Source of the DNA: Acuticoccus yangtzensis | GTDB taxonomy: Bacteria > Pseudomonadota > Alphaproteobacteria > Rhizobiales > Amorphaceae | Direction: 5' to 3' | Length of the DNA stretch: 64,000 nt | NCBI RefSeq assembly: GCF_001927245.1 | Contig: NZ_MJUX01000002.1 | Coordinates: 124,001-188,000, forward strand | Shown here: positions 25,864-35,870 of the stretch, piece by piece | Position numbering within the stretch: the first letter of the stretch is position 1 | Layout of the letters: each line of letters opens with the position of its first letter | Notes under the pieces: generated by a model | The model's database searches: none | Seen by the model: only the letters and a program-made list of their open reading frames with translations | What the model was told of the DNA's origin: nothing | Program-made: the position numbers and the translations under genes

Positions 25864-26304
25864 ATGGTCGACAGGCTCTTTGCCGGCGTCCTTCTCCTGG
25901 TCGCGATCGGCTACACCTACATCGCCTTCACCGCGATCAAGGCGCCGTTCCAATACGACCCTCTCGGCCCCGAATCGTGGCCGCAACTCCTCGGCATCGC
26001 CGCCATCCTGTGCGCCGGCTATCTCGTCGCGAAGCCGGATGTCGCCCGCTTCGGCCTCGCGCTCCCCACCTGGGCGCGCCTCGCCGTGCTCGTCGTGCTG
26101 CTCTTCGGCTACGCCTACCTGTTCCAGCCGGCCGGCTTCATCCTCGCCACATTCGCCTTCTGCACGCTGCTGTCGGTGATGCTCGGCTCGCGCATCCTGC
26201 CCGCCCTCGCCTTCGGGGCTTCGACCGGCGTCGTCGGCTTCTTCCTCTGCACGCGCATCCTGGAACTCAACCTTCCCGCCGGCGTGTTCGCCGCGTATCT
26301 CTAA
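25864..26304 (+). CDS. tctB: Tripartite tricarboxylate transporter small membrane subunit
   Basis: 146 residues with four hydrophobic segments, the size and topology of TctB. The pattern DPLGPESWPQLLGIAAILCAGY between TM1 and TM2 is the family hallmark. It forms the inner-membrane complex with TctA. ATG follows AAGG by 7 nt. The next gene, tctA, starts 9 nt after its stop. Confidence 0.92.
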   Translation: MVDRLFAGVLLLVAIGYTYIAFTAIKAPFQYDPLGPESWPQLLGIAAILCAGYLVAKPDVARFGLALPTWARLAVLVVLLFGYAYLFQPAGFILATFAFCTLLSVMLGSRILPALAFGASTGVVGFFLCTRILELNLPAGVFAAYL

Positions 26305-26313
26305 GAGGCGAAC

Positions 26314-27846
26314 ATGGACGCCATTCTCACCGGCCTCGGCCAGGGCTTCGCCACCGCCCTCGACCCGCTCAACCTCTTCCTCGTCCTCGCCGGCTGCTTC
26401 GCCGGCACGCTGATCGGCGCACTGCCCGGCATCGGCCCCATCAACGGCGTGGCGATCCTGCTGCCGATCGCCTACGGCTTCGGCCTGCCGCCGGAATCGG
26501 CCATCATCCTCCTCGCCGGCATCTACTACGGCGCCGAATATGGCGGACGGATCTCCTCCATCCTCCTCAACGTGCCCGGCGACGCTGGCGCGGTGATGAC
26601 CACGCTCGACGGCAACCCCATGGCCAAGCGTGGCGAGGCCGGGCGCGCCCTGTCGCTTTCCGCCATCGCCTCCTTCATCGGCGGCACCTTCGCCGTCGTC
26701 CTCATGTCGATGTTCGGTCCCGCCCTCGCCTCCTACGCGGTCACCTTCTCGCCGTCCGACTACGTGGCGCTGATGGTCTTCGCCTTCGCCTCGCTCGCGT
26801 CTCTCGTGGGCTCCAACCCGGTGAAGACGCTGTTCGGCGCCGTCATCGGCCTGATGCTCGCCTCCATCGGCATCGACGCCAACACCGGCGTGGAGCGCTA
26901 CACCTTCGGCATCCCCGACATCCTCGCCGGCATCGACTTCCTCGTCGTCGTCATCGGCCTCTTCGGCATGGCCGAGCTCATCACCCTGGTGGAGCATCAG
27001 GCGACCGGCACGCTGAAGGCGCTGAAGATCGACAAGTCCTTCGTCACCATGGGCGACCTGGCGCGCACCAAGTGGACGATCCTGCGGTCCTCGATGATCG
27101 GTTTCTTCATCGGCATCCTGCCCGGCACCGGTGCGTCGGTCGCCTCCGCCGTCGCCTACGGCACCGAGAAGCGCGTGGCGAAGGACAGCCACACCTTCGG
27201 CACCGGCGACGTGCGCGGCCTCGCCGCCCCGGAAGCGGCCAACAACGCCGCCGCCGGCGGGGCCATGGTGCCGATGCTGACGCTCGGCATTCCGGGCTCC
27301 GGCACCACGGCCATCCTCCTCGGCGCGCTGCTCCTCTTCAACGTGCAGCCCGGCCCGCTGATGTTCCAGACCCGGCCCGAGATCGCCTGGGGCCTCATCG
27401 CCTCCATGTACATCGGCAACGTGGCGCTCCTCATCATCAACCTGCCGCTGGTGGGCCTGTTCGCGCGAATGCTGACGATCCCGCAGCAGTTCCTGACCCC
27501 CATGATCGGCGTTCTCGCCTTCATCGGCGTCTACTCGGTCGTCTCCAATCCGCACGACCTCTACATGATCACCGCGCTCGGCGTGTTCGGCTGGATCATG
27601 CGCAAACTTGACTTCAGCCTGGCGCCGGTGATTCTCGGCTTCGTTCTCGGCTCCCTGTTCGAGGACAACCTGCGCCGCGCCCTGTCCATCTCGGGCGGCG
27701 ACTGGTCGATCCTGCTCAACTCGTGGAACTCGGTCGTGCTCTATCTTCTCGCCGCCGTGGTGGTGATCCTGCCCATTCTCGCCGCGCGTCGCAGCAAGCG
27801 CCGCGCCCTTCTCGCCGAGGGTGACACCCCCGTCATCCGGCCCTGA
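26314..27846 (+). CDS. tctA: Tripartite tricarboxylate transporter large permease subunit
   Basis: 510 residues, normal for TctA. Family motifs are clear: GTLIGALPGIGPINGVAILLP, YYGAEYGGRISSILLNVPGD, FFIGILPGTGASVASA and TLGIPGSGTTAILLGAL, corresponding to the repeated substrate-site loops. It transports carboxylates across the inner membrane with the ion gradient, fed by TctC. The ribosome-binding site GAGG is 5 nt upstream. Followed after 3 nt by the AbrB-like gene, so the two are certainly one transcript. Confidence 0.96.
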   Translation: MDAILTGLGQGFATALDPLNLFLVLAGCFAGTLIGALPGIGPINGVAILLPIAYGFGLPPESAIILLAGIYYGAEYGGRISSILLNVPGDAGAVMTTLDGNPMAKRGEAGRALSLSAIASFIGGTFAVVLMSMFGPALASYAVTFSPSDYVALMVFAFASLASLVGSNPVKTLFGAVIGLMLASIGIDANTGVERYTFGIPDILAGIDFLVVVIGLFGMAELITLVEHQATGTLKALKIDKSFVTMGDLARTKWTILRSSMIGFFIGILPGTGASVASAVAYGTEKRVAKDSHTFGTGDVRGLAAPEAANNAAAGGAMVPMLTLGIPGSGTTAILLGALLLFNVQPGPLMFQTRPEIAWGLIASMYIGNVALLIINLPLVGLFARMLTIPQQFLTPMIGVLAFIGVYSVVSNPHDLYMITALGVFGWIMRKLDFSLAPVILGFVLGSLFEDNLRRALSISGGDWSILLNSWNSVVLYLLAAVVVILPILAARRSKRRALLAEGDTPVIRP

Positions 27847-27849
27847 GCC

Positions 27850-28872
27850 ATGCGGTCCGTCTTCGTCGCGCTTGCCCCGGCCCTCGCCGGGGCGGCGCTC
27901 TTCGTCGCGCTCGGCATCCCCGCCGGGGCGCTGATGGGGTCCACCCTCGCGGTCACCGCCGTCGCTCTCCTGCGCCTCGGCCCGCGCGTTCCCCAGCCGC
28001 TTCGCGACACAGGCTTCGCCACCATCGGCGTGACGCTCGGATCGGGCGTCTCGCCGCATCTGCTTTCGGACCTCGCGCGTTTTCCCGTCAGCCTCGCCGC
28101 GCTGACCGTCACCATCATGCTGGTGATGGCGATCTCCGGTGCCCTGTTGCGCCGCGTCTACAAGTTCGACAAGGCGACCACCATCCTCGCCACGTCGCCC
28201 GGCGCCATGTCCTACGCCTTGTCGCTCGCCACCGCGTCGGGCCACGCCAAACCGGACATGCCGACCGTGATGGCGCTGCAGAGCCTGCGCCTTCTCCTCA
28301 TCACGATCCTGCTGCCGCCTGCGATCGCGCTGATCGACGCCTCTTCGGGCATCCCGCACGCCGCCATTGCGGTTCACGGCCCCTTGCCGCTCCTGCCGAG
28401 CGTCGTCCTCATCGCCATCTCCTTCGCGGTCGGCATCGGCTTCGGCAAATTGAAGGTGCCGGCGGCTTTTCTGCTGGCCGGCGTTGCGGTCAGCGGTCTC
28501 GGCCACGGGCTCGGCATCATCGAGGGGCGACCGTCGACGGCCCTCACCTTCATCGGCTTCGCGCTCGCAGGCGCCGTCATCGGCACCCGGTTCGACAAGA
28601 TCACCGGTGCGGCTCTGCGCGCCCTGCTCGTGGCGGGGGCGGTTACGACGACGGTCGCGGTCAGCCTGTCCGGCGCGGTCAGCCTCGTCATGGCCCACGC
28701 GCTGGGCCTGCCGTTCGGCCAGGTCTGGGTTTCCTATGCGCCCGGCGGCGTGGAGGGGATGGGCGCGATGGCCCTCGCCCTCGGCTACGACCCGGTCTAC
28801 GTCGCCACCCACCACATCTACCGGCTGCTGCTGCTCATCGCCGTTCTGCCGTTGCTGCTGCGGCGGCTGTGA
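27850..28872 (+). CDS. AbrB-duplication family membrane protein
   Basis: 340 residues with about ten hydrophobic segments in two similar halves, matching the Gram-negative AbrB-like duplication family (often labelled ammonia monooxygenase-like or AbrB regulator, although it is a membrane protein). Characteristic stretches are GVTLGSGVSPHLL, TSPGAMSYALSLA and YAPGGVEGMGAMALALGYDP in the second half. Such genes often follow TTT transporter genes and may be exporters or accessory permeases. It begins 3 nt after tctA and is the last gene of the operon, convergent with the phospholipase D gene. Confidence 0.85.
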   Translation: MRSVFVALAPALAGAALFVALGIPAGALMGSTLAVTAVALLRLGPRVPQPLRDTGFATIGVTLGSGVSPHLLSDLARFPVSLAALTVTIMLVMAISGALLRRVYKFDKATTILATSPGAMSYALSLATASGHAKPDMPTVMALQSLRLLLITILLPPAIALIDASSGIPHAAIAVHGPLPLLPSVVLIAISFAVGIGFGKLKVPAAFLLAGVAVSGLGHGLGIIEGRPSTALTFIGFALAGAVIGTRFDKITGAALRALLVAGAVTTTVAVSLSGAVSLVMAHALGLPFGQVWVSYAPGGVEGMGAMALALGYDPVYVATHHIYRLLLLIAVLPLLLRRL

Positions 28873-28913
28873 CGCGCACCGCCGGCTAGCGCGCCGGATC
28901 CATAGAGCACGGT

Positions 28914-30440
28914 CTAGCCGTCGCGGCTGGGGATCCGTCCGCGCGCCTCGAGCCGATTGCGGCGGGCGGCGCGCATCTGGTGGATCCGGCGCGACGGTGC
29001 GCGGCGCAGGAGGCTGCGCACAACGCGGCGCAGGCCCACAGGGCGCAAGGGGTCGGCCGCGTCCGACTCCGCGAAGAGCTCCTCCGCCAAGGTCATCTCG
29101 CGCGCCATCAAGGGCATCAGGTGCTTGCGGCCCGTGGAATTGAGCGCATCGATGGTGGCGATCAGCGAACCGCCCTTCGCCGCCAACGTCTCCGCCACCT
29201 CCTCCGGCGTGCAGCCCAGATGCTCGGCGATCAACCCGTTGCGGATCCGCGCGACGCGCGCCCTGCCGTCCCGATCCTCCCCCGCGTCCACGACGAGATC
29301 GCACTCCGAATCGTAACCCATCGAGCGATTGTTGATGTTGGCCGAGCCGACCTTCAGGGCCCGGTCGTCGGCGAACATGATCTTCGCGTGGACATAGATC
29401 GGCCGTCCCGCTTCGTTCACCGGATAGTAGATGCGGAAGCGGTGGTAGACGTCCGCCTCACGCAGCAGGCGGATCATGCGCACCCGCGCCGTGTCCATCG
29501 CCTTCGCCTCAAGCCAACCGTCCGCCGTCTGCGGGTTGATCACCACGATTTCCGGCCCGTCCGGCTCGGACAGGCGGTCGATCAGCACTTCGCAGATGCG
29601 CCGCGAGGCGAGATACTGGCTCTCGATGTAGAGGACATCCTTCGCCGCCCGGATCAGCGCGTAGAAGGCGGCCAGGATCTCGTTGATGTGCTCGCGGCCC
29701 TCGTAGCGCGGCAGCGTGCGCGCGATGCCCACGTCCACGTTCTCGAAGTCGACGAGAAGACCGTCCGGCCAATAGGCGTGCGGCCCGTCCTCGACCGGCG
29801 GCACCGGCGCCAGCTCCTCCCCCGTGGCCCAGTTCCAGCGCAACGCGGCGAGGCGCGCCAGGCCCAGCGCCGCATCGCCCGTCACGCAGGTGGTCACGTC
29901 GTGCCACGGCGGCAGAGGCGTACCGCGCGGCGAGTGTCGTCCCGGTCGCCCCTCCTCGTGGGAGCGGGTGTCCCAGCGTCCCATCGTCATGTCGATGCCG
30001 CCGCAGAAGGCGAGCTGATCGTCGACGATGAGGATCTTCATGTGGTGCGCCGAGGTGGTCGGGTGCGCGCTGTCGAGGCGGAAATCGATTCCCTTCGGCA
30101 TCAGCCAGTGGAGGACGAAGGCCGGCGTCTCCCCCCGCCCCAGCGAGCGCAGGACGCCGATGTCCCATTTGAGGATCCGCACGTCGAGGTCGGGGCGTTC
30201 CTGCGCCAGCCACTCCATGAAGCGGCCGACGCGGTTGGGGCCCTCCACGGTGGTCTCCTCGGGCTCGAGCTCGATCCGCGCGTCGAAGTCCCAGCCGATG
30301 AGGAAGACGCGGTGTTTCGCCTTCAGCATCGCCGCCTTGGCGAAGCGATAATAGTCCGCCGCGTCGACGATGACGGAGAACCGCTCCGCCGTCTCGACCG
30401 CCCAGCAGGTCTCGCCCGTGGAGAGGAGTGTGTCAGTCAT
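28914..30440 (-). CDS. Phospholipase D / cardiolipin synthase-like protein with two HKD motifs
   Basis: About 508 residues with two complete HxKxxxxD sites: HHMKILIVDD (with CGGIDMTMGRWD after it) and HAKIMFADD (followed by KVGSANINNRSMGYDSE). Two sites in one chain make a full PLD active centre. No signal peptide and no early membrane helix, unlike cardiolipin synthases, so it more likely acts on the cytoplasmic face as a phospholipase or transphosphatidylase. ATG 30440 has no clear ribosome-binding site; ATG 30470 would add 10 residues. Downstream of otsA on the same strand (119-nt gap). Confidence 0.88.
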   Translation of the reverse strand: MTDTLLSTGETCWAVETAERFSVIVDAADYYRFAKAAMLKAKHRVFLIGWDFDARIELEPEETTVEGPNRVGRFMEWLAQERPDLDVRILKWDIGVLRSLGRGETPAFVLHWLMPKGIDFRLDSAHPTTSAHHMKILIVDDQLAFCGGIDMTMGRWDTRSHEEGRPGRHSPRGTPLPPWHDVTTCVTGDAALGLARLAALRWNWATGEELAPVPPVEDGPHAYWPDGLLVDFENVDVGIARTLPRYEGREHINEILAAFYALIRAAKDVLYIESQYLASRRICEVLIDRLSEPDGPEIVVINPQTADGWLEAKAMDTARVRMIRLLREADVYHRFRIYYPVNEAGRPIYVHAKIMFADDRALKVGSANINNRSMGYDSECDLVVDAGEDRDGRARVARIRNGLIAEHLGCTPEEVAETLAAKGGSLIATIDALNSTGRKHLMPLMAREMTLAEELFAESDAADPLRPVGLRRVVRSLLRRAPSRRIHQMRAARRNRLEARGRIPSRDG

Positions 30441-30559
30441 GGAAAAGTCGCCGTTCACGCACGGCGACATAGAGCGGGCGAGCGCCGCGCCAACGCCCCG
30501 GGCGCGAAAGGCTGGATTGCCCCGGCGCCGCGCGACCGGTTGGGCGCGGCCAGCGGGGC

Positions 30560-31972
30560 TCAGCCGCCGGGCACCGCGTCCGCCTCCTTCGCGGAGACGG
30601 TGTTGATCGAGATGAGATCGTCCAGGAACCGGCGCGACCAGGCGGACGCGGTGTTGGTCGTCACCTTGGCGTTCAGCGCCGTCCACCGCTCGATCCGCTC
30701 CTCGCGCGGCATCTGGATCGCGATGCGCAGCCCCTCCGCCAGCTCGTCGATCGAGTAGGGGTTGACGATGATCGCCTCGCGCATCTCCTCCGCGGCGCCG
30801 GCGAAGCGGGAGAGGACGAGGACGCCAGGATCCTCGGGGTCCTGCGCCGCCACATATTCCTTGGCGACGAGGTTCATCCCGTCCCTCAACGGCGTCACCA
30901 GGCCCACCGACGAGGCGCGGTAGATACCGGCCAGCGAGCGGCGCGGGAAGGAGCGGCTGATGAGGTGGATCGGCGTCCAATCGAGGTCGGAGAAGCGCCC
31001 GTTGATGCGGCCGGACAGCCCCTCGAGCTCGCGCTGGATCTCCAGATAGGCGCGCACCTCCGAGCGGGAGGGCGGCGCGATCTGCAGCATCGTCACCTCC
31101 CCCTTGTGCTCGGGATACATCTCCAAGAGGCGCTCGAACGCCTCGAACCGCTCGGGAAGGCCCTTCGAGTAGTCGATCCGATCGACGCCGACGATCTGCT
31201 TCTGCGTATCGATCTCACGGCGCATGAGGGCGAAATTCTCCGCCCCCTCGTCCGTCTTGTAGAAGTTGGCGAAGGCGCCGGCGTCGATGCCGATGGGGAA
31301 GGCGTCGGCCATCACCGTGCGGCCGAACACGGAGATGGAGCGGTCCTTGTTGCGCGTCCCCTGCGCCTCCTGAAGCAAGTATCGCTCGAACGCGGCGAGG
31401 TGGCTGTGGGTCTGGAATCCGACGAGGTCGTAGGCCGTCATCGCTTCGGCGAGGCGGCGGTGGTTGGGAAGCGCGGTCAGCACCTCCGGCACGGGAAAGG
31501 GAATGTGCAGGAAGAAGCCGATGGGGTTGGTCATCCCCGCTTTGCGCAACTCCTCGCCGAGGAAGAAGAAGTGGTAGTCATGCACCCAGACGATATCGTC
31601 CGGCTTCAAGAGCGGGATGAGACGCTGGGCGAACCGCTCGTTGACGCGCCGGTAGCCTTGTTCGAGCCGCTTGTCGAAGTCGGTCAGGTCGAGCCGGTAA
31701 TGCATCGTCGGCCACAACGCACGGTTGGCGAAACCGGCGTAGAATTCGTCGTAGTCGGCCTGGGTGACGTCGATGGTGGCGGTGGAGACGTTGCCTTCTT
31801 CGTGGAGGCGCAGCGGACCGTAGGAGCCTTCCTCCGAGATCGACCCGGACCAGCCGAACCAGAGGCCGCCGCGCTCGCGCAGCACGTCGACCAGAGCGAC
31901 GGCCAGACCGCCGGCCCGCCCGGTGTCAGAGAGCGGTCCAACGCGGTTGGACACGACGACGATGCGGGTCAT
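30560..31972 (-). CDS. otsA: Alpha,alpha-trehalose-phosphate synthase (UDP-forming)
   Basis: 470 residues of glycosyltransferase family 20. Visible are the N-terminal SNRVGPL...[17 protein letters not shown], the UDP-glucose site [42 protein letters not shown] and, near the C-terminus, [18 protein letters not shown]. It makes trehalose-6-phosphate from UDP-glucose and glucose-6-phosphate; OtsB encoded 3 kb upstream removes the phosphate. Trehalose is a compatible solute, fitting the osmoadaptive character of the window. ATG follows AAAGG. The 255 nt upstream of its start hold no gene, so it may have its own promoter. Confidence 0.97.
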   Translation of the reverse strand: MTRIVVVSNRVGPLSDTGRAGGLAVALVDVLRERGGLWFGWSGSISEEGSYGPLRLHEEGNVSTATIDVTQADYDEFYAGFANRALWPTMHYRLDLTDFDKRLEQGYRRVNERFAQRLIPLLKPDDIVWVHDYHFFFLGEELRKAGMTNPIGFFLHIPFPVPEVLTALPNHRRLAEAMTAYDLVGFQTHSHLAAFERYLLQEAQGTRNKDRSISVFGRTVMADAFPIGIDAGAFANFYKTDEGAENFALMRREIDTQKQIVGVDRIDYSKGLPERFEAFERLLEMYPEHKGEVTMLQIAPPSRSEVRAYLEIQRELEGLSGRINGRFSDLDWTPIHLISRSFPRRSLAGIYRASSVGLVTPLRDGMNLVAKEYVAAQDPEDPGVLVLSRFAGAAEEMREAIIVNPYSIDELAEGLRIAIQMPREERIERWTALNAKVTTNTASAWSRRFLDDLISINTVSAKEADAVPGG

Positions 31973-32227
31973 GGATCGGCCTTTCGGTCGCGGTGGTCGG
32001 GCCCGAATATGTACCGCAAGCGGGCCCGCTGAAAAGGCGTTCCCTCCGGATTCTGCCGCTGCGGCGCGCGGCTGACCAAATTTTGCGCACCTCGGCCGCG
32101 CCTCCGAAACACCGGGCGATGTGCCGTCAATTCCTTGGCGCAGCGGGAGGATTCGCTCCGCTCCACGGCCGCGTTAGGCGATGCGGCGCGGTGATGCCAG
32201 GGTGCCGCACGACGCGGCGTGCTGGCG

Positions 32228-33031
32228 TCAATTGATCGGCGACAACAGCTCTGTCGCGGTGACGAGCTGGCGCACGCCGTGCGAATGGTGCTCGTCGAAC
32301 ACGTTGCCGTCGGCCGCCCAGGTGTGCAGCGAATTAATGTCGAGCTTGGCGCATTGCGGCCGCACGCTCCAGGTCACCAGGAGGGGCGAGCACAGCGCCT
32401 GGGTGTAGGAGGGACCGGTGGTCGATCCGGCGAAGACGACCGGCTCGCCCGTGTCGGCCGGAAGCGCCATCGGCTGCGGATGGGGCCGCCCGGCGGTGCC
32501 GCGATAGACATAGTCGTTGAAGTTGCGCGCCGCCGGGTCGTTGACGAGGAGGAAGACCTGCGCCTCGACCCGCAGCTCGGGATTGGCGCAGGCCGGCGAC
32601 AGGCAGGATCCGAGCCCGGGGCCGGGATTGACGCTGCACGAGGTGAAGACCCAGTGCACCTCGATCGTGTCGCCCGGCTGCACCCCGGCGAAGTGCGGGT
32701 GTTCCACCGGGGCGAGCTCCGCCTCGGTCAACTGGTCGGCGTCGTTACAGCCGTAGCCGCCGTGTTCGTCATTGCCTTTGAAGACCTGGAAGCCGGGGCC
32801 GCGATGCTCGGCATTCGTGTGCGTGTGGATGTTGCACAGGTTGAGCTTGTCGGCCGCCGGCGCGGGCACCCAGGCGGTGGTGTTCATGCCGTCCCGCACC
32901 GAAATATCACGCGGCGTTTGCGGTCCGAAGCCCTTACACAAATCCTCGGCCGAGACGGGTCCGGCCACGGCGAGGCCCAAGGCTGCGGTGACGGCGGCGG
33001 CGAGCGCGCACGAAAGGCGGCGAGACATCAT
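32228..33031 (-). CDS. Exported delta-class carbonic anhydrase-like protein
   Basis: About 267 residues with a signal peptide (AAAVTAALGLAVAGPVSA, then EDLC). The motif LCNIHTHTNAEHRGPGF, an HxH followed by a third His/Glu region, and IEVHWVFTSC are the pattern of delta-class carbonic anhydrases, first known from diatoms and dinoflagellates and also found in marine alphaproteobacteria. Several Cys residues suggest disulphides in the periplasm. It would interconvert CO2 and bicarbonate. ATG 33031 follows GGGGGA by 7 nt; a second ATG is adjacent. Its position inside a trehalose gene cluster is unusual. Confidence 0.75.
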   Translation of the reverse strand: MMSRRLSCALAAAVTAALGLAVAGPVSAEDLCKGFGPQTPRDISVRDGMNTTAWVPAPAADKLNLCNIHTHTNAEHRGPGFQVFKGNDEHGGYGCNDADQLTEAELAPVEHPHFAGVQPGDTIEVHWVFTSCSVNPGPGLGSCLSPACANPELRVEAQVFLLVNDPAARNFNDYVYRGTAGRPHPQPMALPADTGEPVVFAGSTTGPSYTQALCSPLLVTWSVRPQCAKLDINSLHTWAADGNVFDEHHSHGVRQLVTATELLSPIN

Positions 33032-33132
33032 CGATCGATCCCCCAGGAGCGCGCCCGTCGGCGAGCGCGGGGTCATAATACAGAGGCGCGCCGAAGATGA
33101 CACCCAAAAGGTTTCAACTTTCGTCCGCGCCC

Positions 33133-34908
33133 TTACACCACCTTGTCCCAGCGCCGCGACAGACGAACGGCGCCGTTAATAATGCCAACCATTGAATAAG
33201 TCTGCGGGAAATTGCCCCAAAGCTCGTTTGTGTTGGGGTCGACATCTTCCGACAGAAGGCCGAGATGGTTGCGGCAGCCCAGCATTGTCTCGTAGATCTC
33301 GCGCGCTTCTTCGCGCCGTTCCATCCGGCCCAGCGCGTCGATGTACCAGAAGGTGCAGACGTTGAAGGCGGTTTCCGGCCGGCCGAAATCGTCGGCGGCG
33401 TGGTAGCGGTAGAGGTGGTCTCCGCGGCGAAGCTTCTCGCCGATCCGGTCCACCGTGCCGACGAAGCGCGGATCCAGCGGGTCGATGAAATTCACTTCGG
33501 CCATCAGCAGCAGCGAGGCATCGAGATCCTCGCCGCCGAAGCTTTCCACGAAGGCGCCGACCTTGGGGTTCCACGCCTCCTCGCAGATGCGCTTGTGCAC
33601 CTCGTCCGCCCGCGAACGCCAATGCTTGGGCGAAACGCCGAGCGAATTGGCAATCTTGGCGAGACGGTCGAGCGCGGCCCAGCACATCAGCGACGACGAG
33701 GTGTGGACGCGGGCGCGCGTGCGCAGCTCCCAGATGCCGGCGTCCGGCTCATTGTGGAGCATGAAAGCGCGGTCGCCGATCACCTCGAGATGGCGGAAAT
33801 CCTCCATCGTGCCCTGGCGCATCAACCGCTTGTCGAAGAAGGCCTGGGCGGCGGCGAGCACGATGTTGCCGTAGACGTCGTGCTGATAATGCTCGTAGGC
33901 CTGATTGCCGACGCGCACCGGCCCCATGTCGCGGTAGCCCGGAAGGTCGGCGACCTCCTCGATCAACGCCTGCTCCAGACCGATGCCGAACACGGGCTGG
34001 ATGTGCCCGCCCTTGGTCAGCGCGATGACGTCGCGGATCCAGGCGAGGTAGTTCTCCAGCGTCTGCATGTCGCTGAGCGCGTTGAGGGCGCGCACGACGA
34101 AGAAGGCGTCACGCAGCCAGCAATAGCGGTAGTCCCAGTTGCGCTCGGACCCGGCATGCTCCGGGATCGAGGTGGTGGCGGCGGCGACGATGGCGCCGGT
34201 TTCCTCGAACGTGCAGAGCTTCAGCGTGATCGCCGCGCGGATCACCGCCTCCTGCCATTCCAGCGGCAGGGCAAGGCGTAGCGTCCACAGCTTCCAATAG
34301 GCTTCGGTCTGCTCCTGGAAGTCACGGCCGATGGAGGCGGGAGAGGCGGTAAGCGACTCGTCGGGCCCCAGGAACAGCGTCAGCTCGCGCTCCAGGACGA
34401 AGAAGGATTCGTCGCGGATATAGGTGATCGGCGCGTCCGTCGTCAGGCGGATGGCGATGCCGTCGCCGACGAAGCGCACATGGTTGGAGCCGGACGTGAT
34501 CTGCGGCCGTTCCTTGCCCCAATGGAAGCGCGGCCGCAGCACCACCTTGACGCGCGGACGGCCGGAGATGGGGCGAACGCGCCGCACGATCTGCGCCGGC
34601 CGGAAGGTGCGCCCGCGCGAGGCGAAGCGGGGGCAGAAATCGTCGATCTCGATCGTCGACCCGTCCTTGGCGACGAGCTGGGTGCGCAGGATCGCTGTGT
34701 TCTCGATATACCACTGCTTGGAGTGGGAATAATCCTCGATCTGGATCGAATATTGGCCGTCGCCGGGAGGACCGTTGGTGCCGAGCAGCGAGTGGAAGAC
34801 CGGGTCACCATCGGGGCGTGGGAGGCACCACCAGACGATGTTCGCTTCGTCGTCGACGAGGGCTTGGACCGAGCAATTGCCGATCATGCCGAGGGCGAGA
34901 GTGCTCAA
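33133..34908 (-). CDS. Glycoside hydrolase family 15 protein (glucoamylase/trehalase-like)
   Basis: About 591 residues in the bacterial GH15 pattern: IGNCSVQALVDDEANIVWWCLPRPDGDPVF at the N-terminus, GSERNWDYRYCWLRDAFF, GIWELRTRARVHTSS with the probable general acid Glu, and LSEDVDPNTNELWGNFPQTYS with the probable base Glu, so both acids are retained. Such proteins beside otsA/otsB are candidates for trehalase or glucodextranase-type enzymes. No signal peptide: cytoplasmic. I start it at TTG 34908: AGGGG lies 7 nt upstream and the TTG overlaps the otsB stop (TTGA), giving translational coupling. TTG 34938 would be 10 residues longer. Confidence 0.9.
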   Translation of the reverse strand: MSTLALGMIGNCSVQALVDDEANIVWWCLPRPDGDPVFHSLLGTNGPPGDGQYSIQIEDYSHSKQWYIENTAILRTQLVAKDGSTIEIDDFCPRFASRGRTFRPAQIVRRVRPISGRPRVKVVLRPRFHWGKERPQITSGSNHVRFVGDGIAIRLTTDAPITYIRDESFFVLERELTLFLGPDESLTASPASIGRDFQEQTEAYWKLWTLRLALPLEWQEAVIRAAITLKLCTFEETGAIVAAATTSIPEHAGSERNWDYRYCWLRDAFFVVRALNALSDMQTLENYLAWIRDVIALTKGGHIQPVFGIGLEQALIEEVADLPGYRDMGPVRVGNQAYEHYQHDVYGNIVLAAAQAFFDKRLMRQGTMEDFRHLEVIGDRAFMLHNEPDAGIWELRTRARVHTSSSLMCWAALDRLAKIANSLGVSPKHWRSRADEVHKRICEEAWNPKVGAFVESFGGEDLDASLLLMAEVNFIDPLDPRFVGTVDRIGEKLRRGDHLYRYHAADDFGRPETAFNVCTFWYIDALGRMERREEAREIYETMLGCRNHLGLLSEDVDPNTNELWGNFPQTYSMVGIINGAVRLSRRWDKVV

Positions 34909-35630
34909 GCGGGAACCCCTGCGAGATGTGCGAGCCAAGTATGGACGGCGGCGACGTCGGCGAGTCGGTGCGGCGCGTCGGTCGCCCCCTCGCCCACTTT
35001 GATTCCGAAACCGCCCAGCGCGCCCGCCGCGCGGATCCCGTCCTCGTCCGTCACATCGTCGCCGATGAAAATCGGGGTGCGGCCCGCGAAAGGCGGGCTT
35101 GCCATGAAGGCGCGCACGGCGGCGCCCTTGTCGAAGCCGCGGCGCTTGGCCTCCACCACCATCTTCCCGCAGATGAGGTGGAGCTCGGTCAGATCCGCCG
35201 TCGCCCTCTCCATCGCGTCGATCACGTCCTGCTGGCGGGACGGGTTGGCGCGGTAGTGGACTGCGAGACCGGCGCCCTTGTCCTCCATCGACACGCCGTC
35301 GCCCAGGAAGGGGAAGGCGGCGATGCGGGCGCGCAGCGTTTCCATCTCCGCCGGGGCGGGCTGATGATGAACCTCGTCGCCCGGCGCGGCGCGATGCTCC
35401 AATCCGTGCATCCCGGCCGCGGCGATGGGAATCCCGAGGAACCCGTCGATGTCCTGGATCTGCCGGCCGGAGACGACGGCGACGGCGCCTGACGTGCGCG
35501 CGACGAGCCGCTCGATCAGCGTGTGAAGGGAGGGCGCGACGACGACTCCGTCGGGACGATCGGCGATGTCAACGAGCGTGCCGTCGAAGTCGAGGAACAG
35601 CGCCGGACGCTCCGGCACGGGTGGGGTCAT
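34905..35630 (-). CDS. otsB: Trehalose-6-phosphate phosphatase
   Basis: 241 residues of the HAD superfamily: nucleophile motif ALFLDFDGTLVDIA, AVVSGRQIQD, and the metal motif PIFIGDDVTDEDG. It dephosphorylates the product of OtsA. First gene of the minus-strand cluster and overlapping the GH15 gene by 4 nt. ATG 35630 has GGAAG upstream; the frame extends further but without similarity. Divergent from zntB across about 240 nt to the start of its leader ORF, where both promoters should lie. Confidence 0.95.
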   Translation of the reverse strand: MTPPVPERPALFLDFDGTLVDIADRPDGVVVAPSLHTLIERLVARTSGAVAVVSGRQIQDIDGFLGIPIAAAGMHGLEHRAAPGDEVHHQPAPAEMETLRARIAAFPFLGDGVSMEDKGAGLAVHYRANPSRQQDVIDAMERATADLTELHLICGKMVVEAKRRGFDKGAAVRAFMASPPFAGRTPIFIGDDVTDEDGIRAAGALGGFGIKVGEGATDAPHRLADVAAVHTWLAHLAGVPA

Positions 35631-35870
35631 GGTCTTCCGGCTCGCCGAATCTGGAGCGGGCCCCCAGTGGCCGCTGCACTGCACCATGCCTTTTCATCCC
35701 TTTTGGGGCAACCGCTTCGTCCGCTCGGCGCGGCATCGGCGCGCACACGCGCAAGCCACGGGTGACGGCGCGGCCGCCTGGCCCAGTTGGCGCGCTCCCC
35801 GCGAGCGGCTATGCGCAACCCCGCGACCGCTCCACCTTTGCCCCGGTGAACGACGGTCCGAGGGCGACAA

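Noticed and set aside
25291-29304. 1337-codon minus-strand open frame across tctB, tctA and the AbrB-like gene
   Set aside because: Composition (Arg/Asp/His/Gly) typical of antisense reading of high-GC genes; it covers three well-recognised membrane proteins on the other strand.
30440-30980. N-terminal extension of the phospholipase D frame into the otsA region
   Set aside because: It would overlap the 3' part of otsA on the same strand and is Arg/Pro-rich without similarity.
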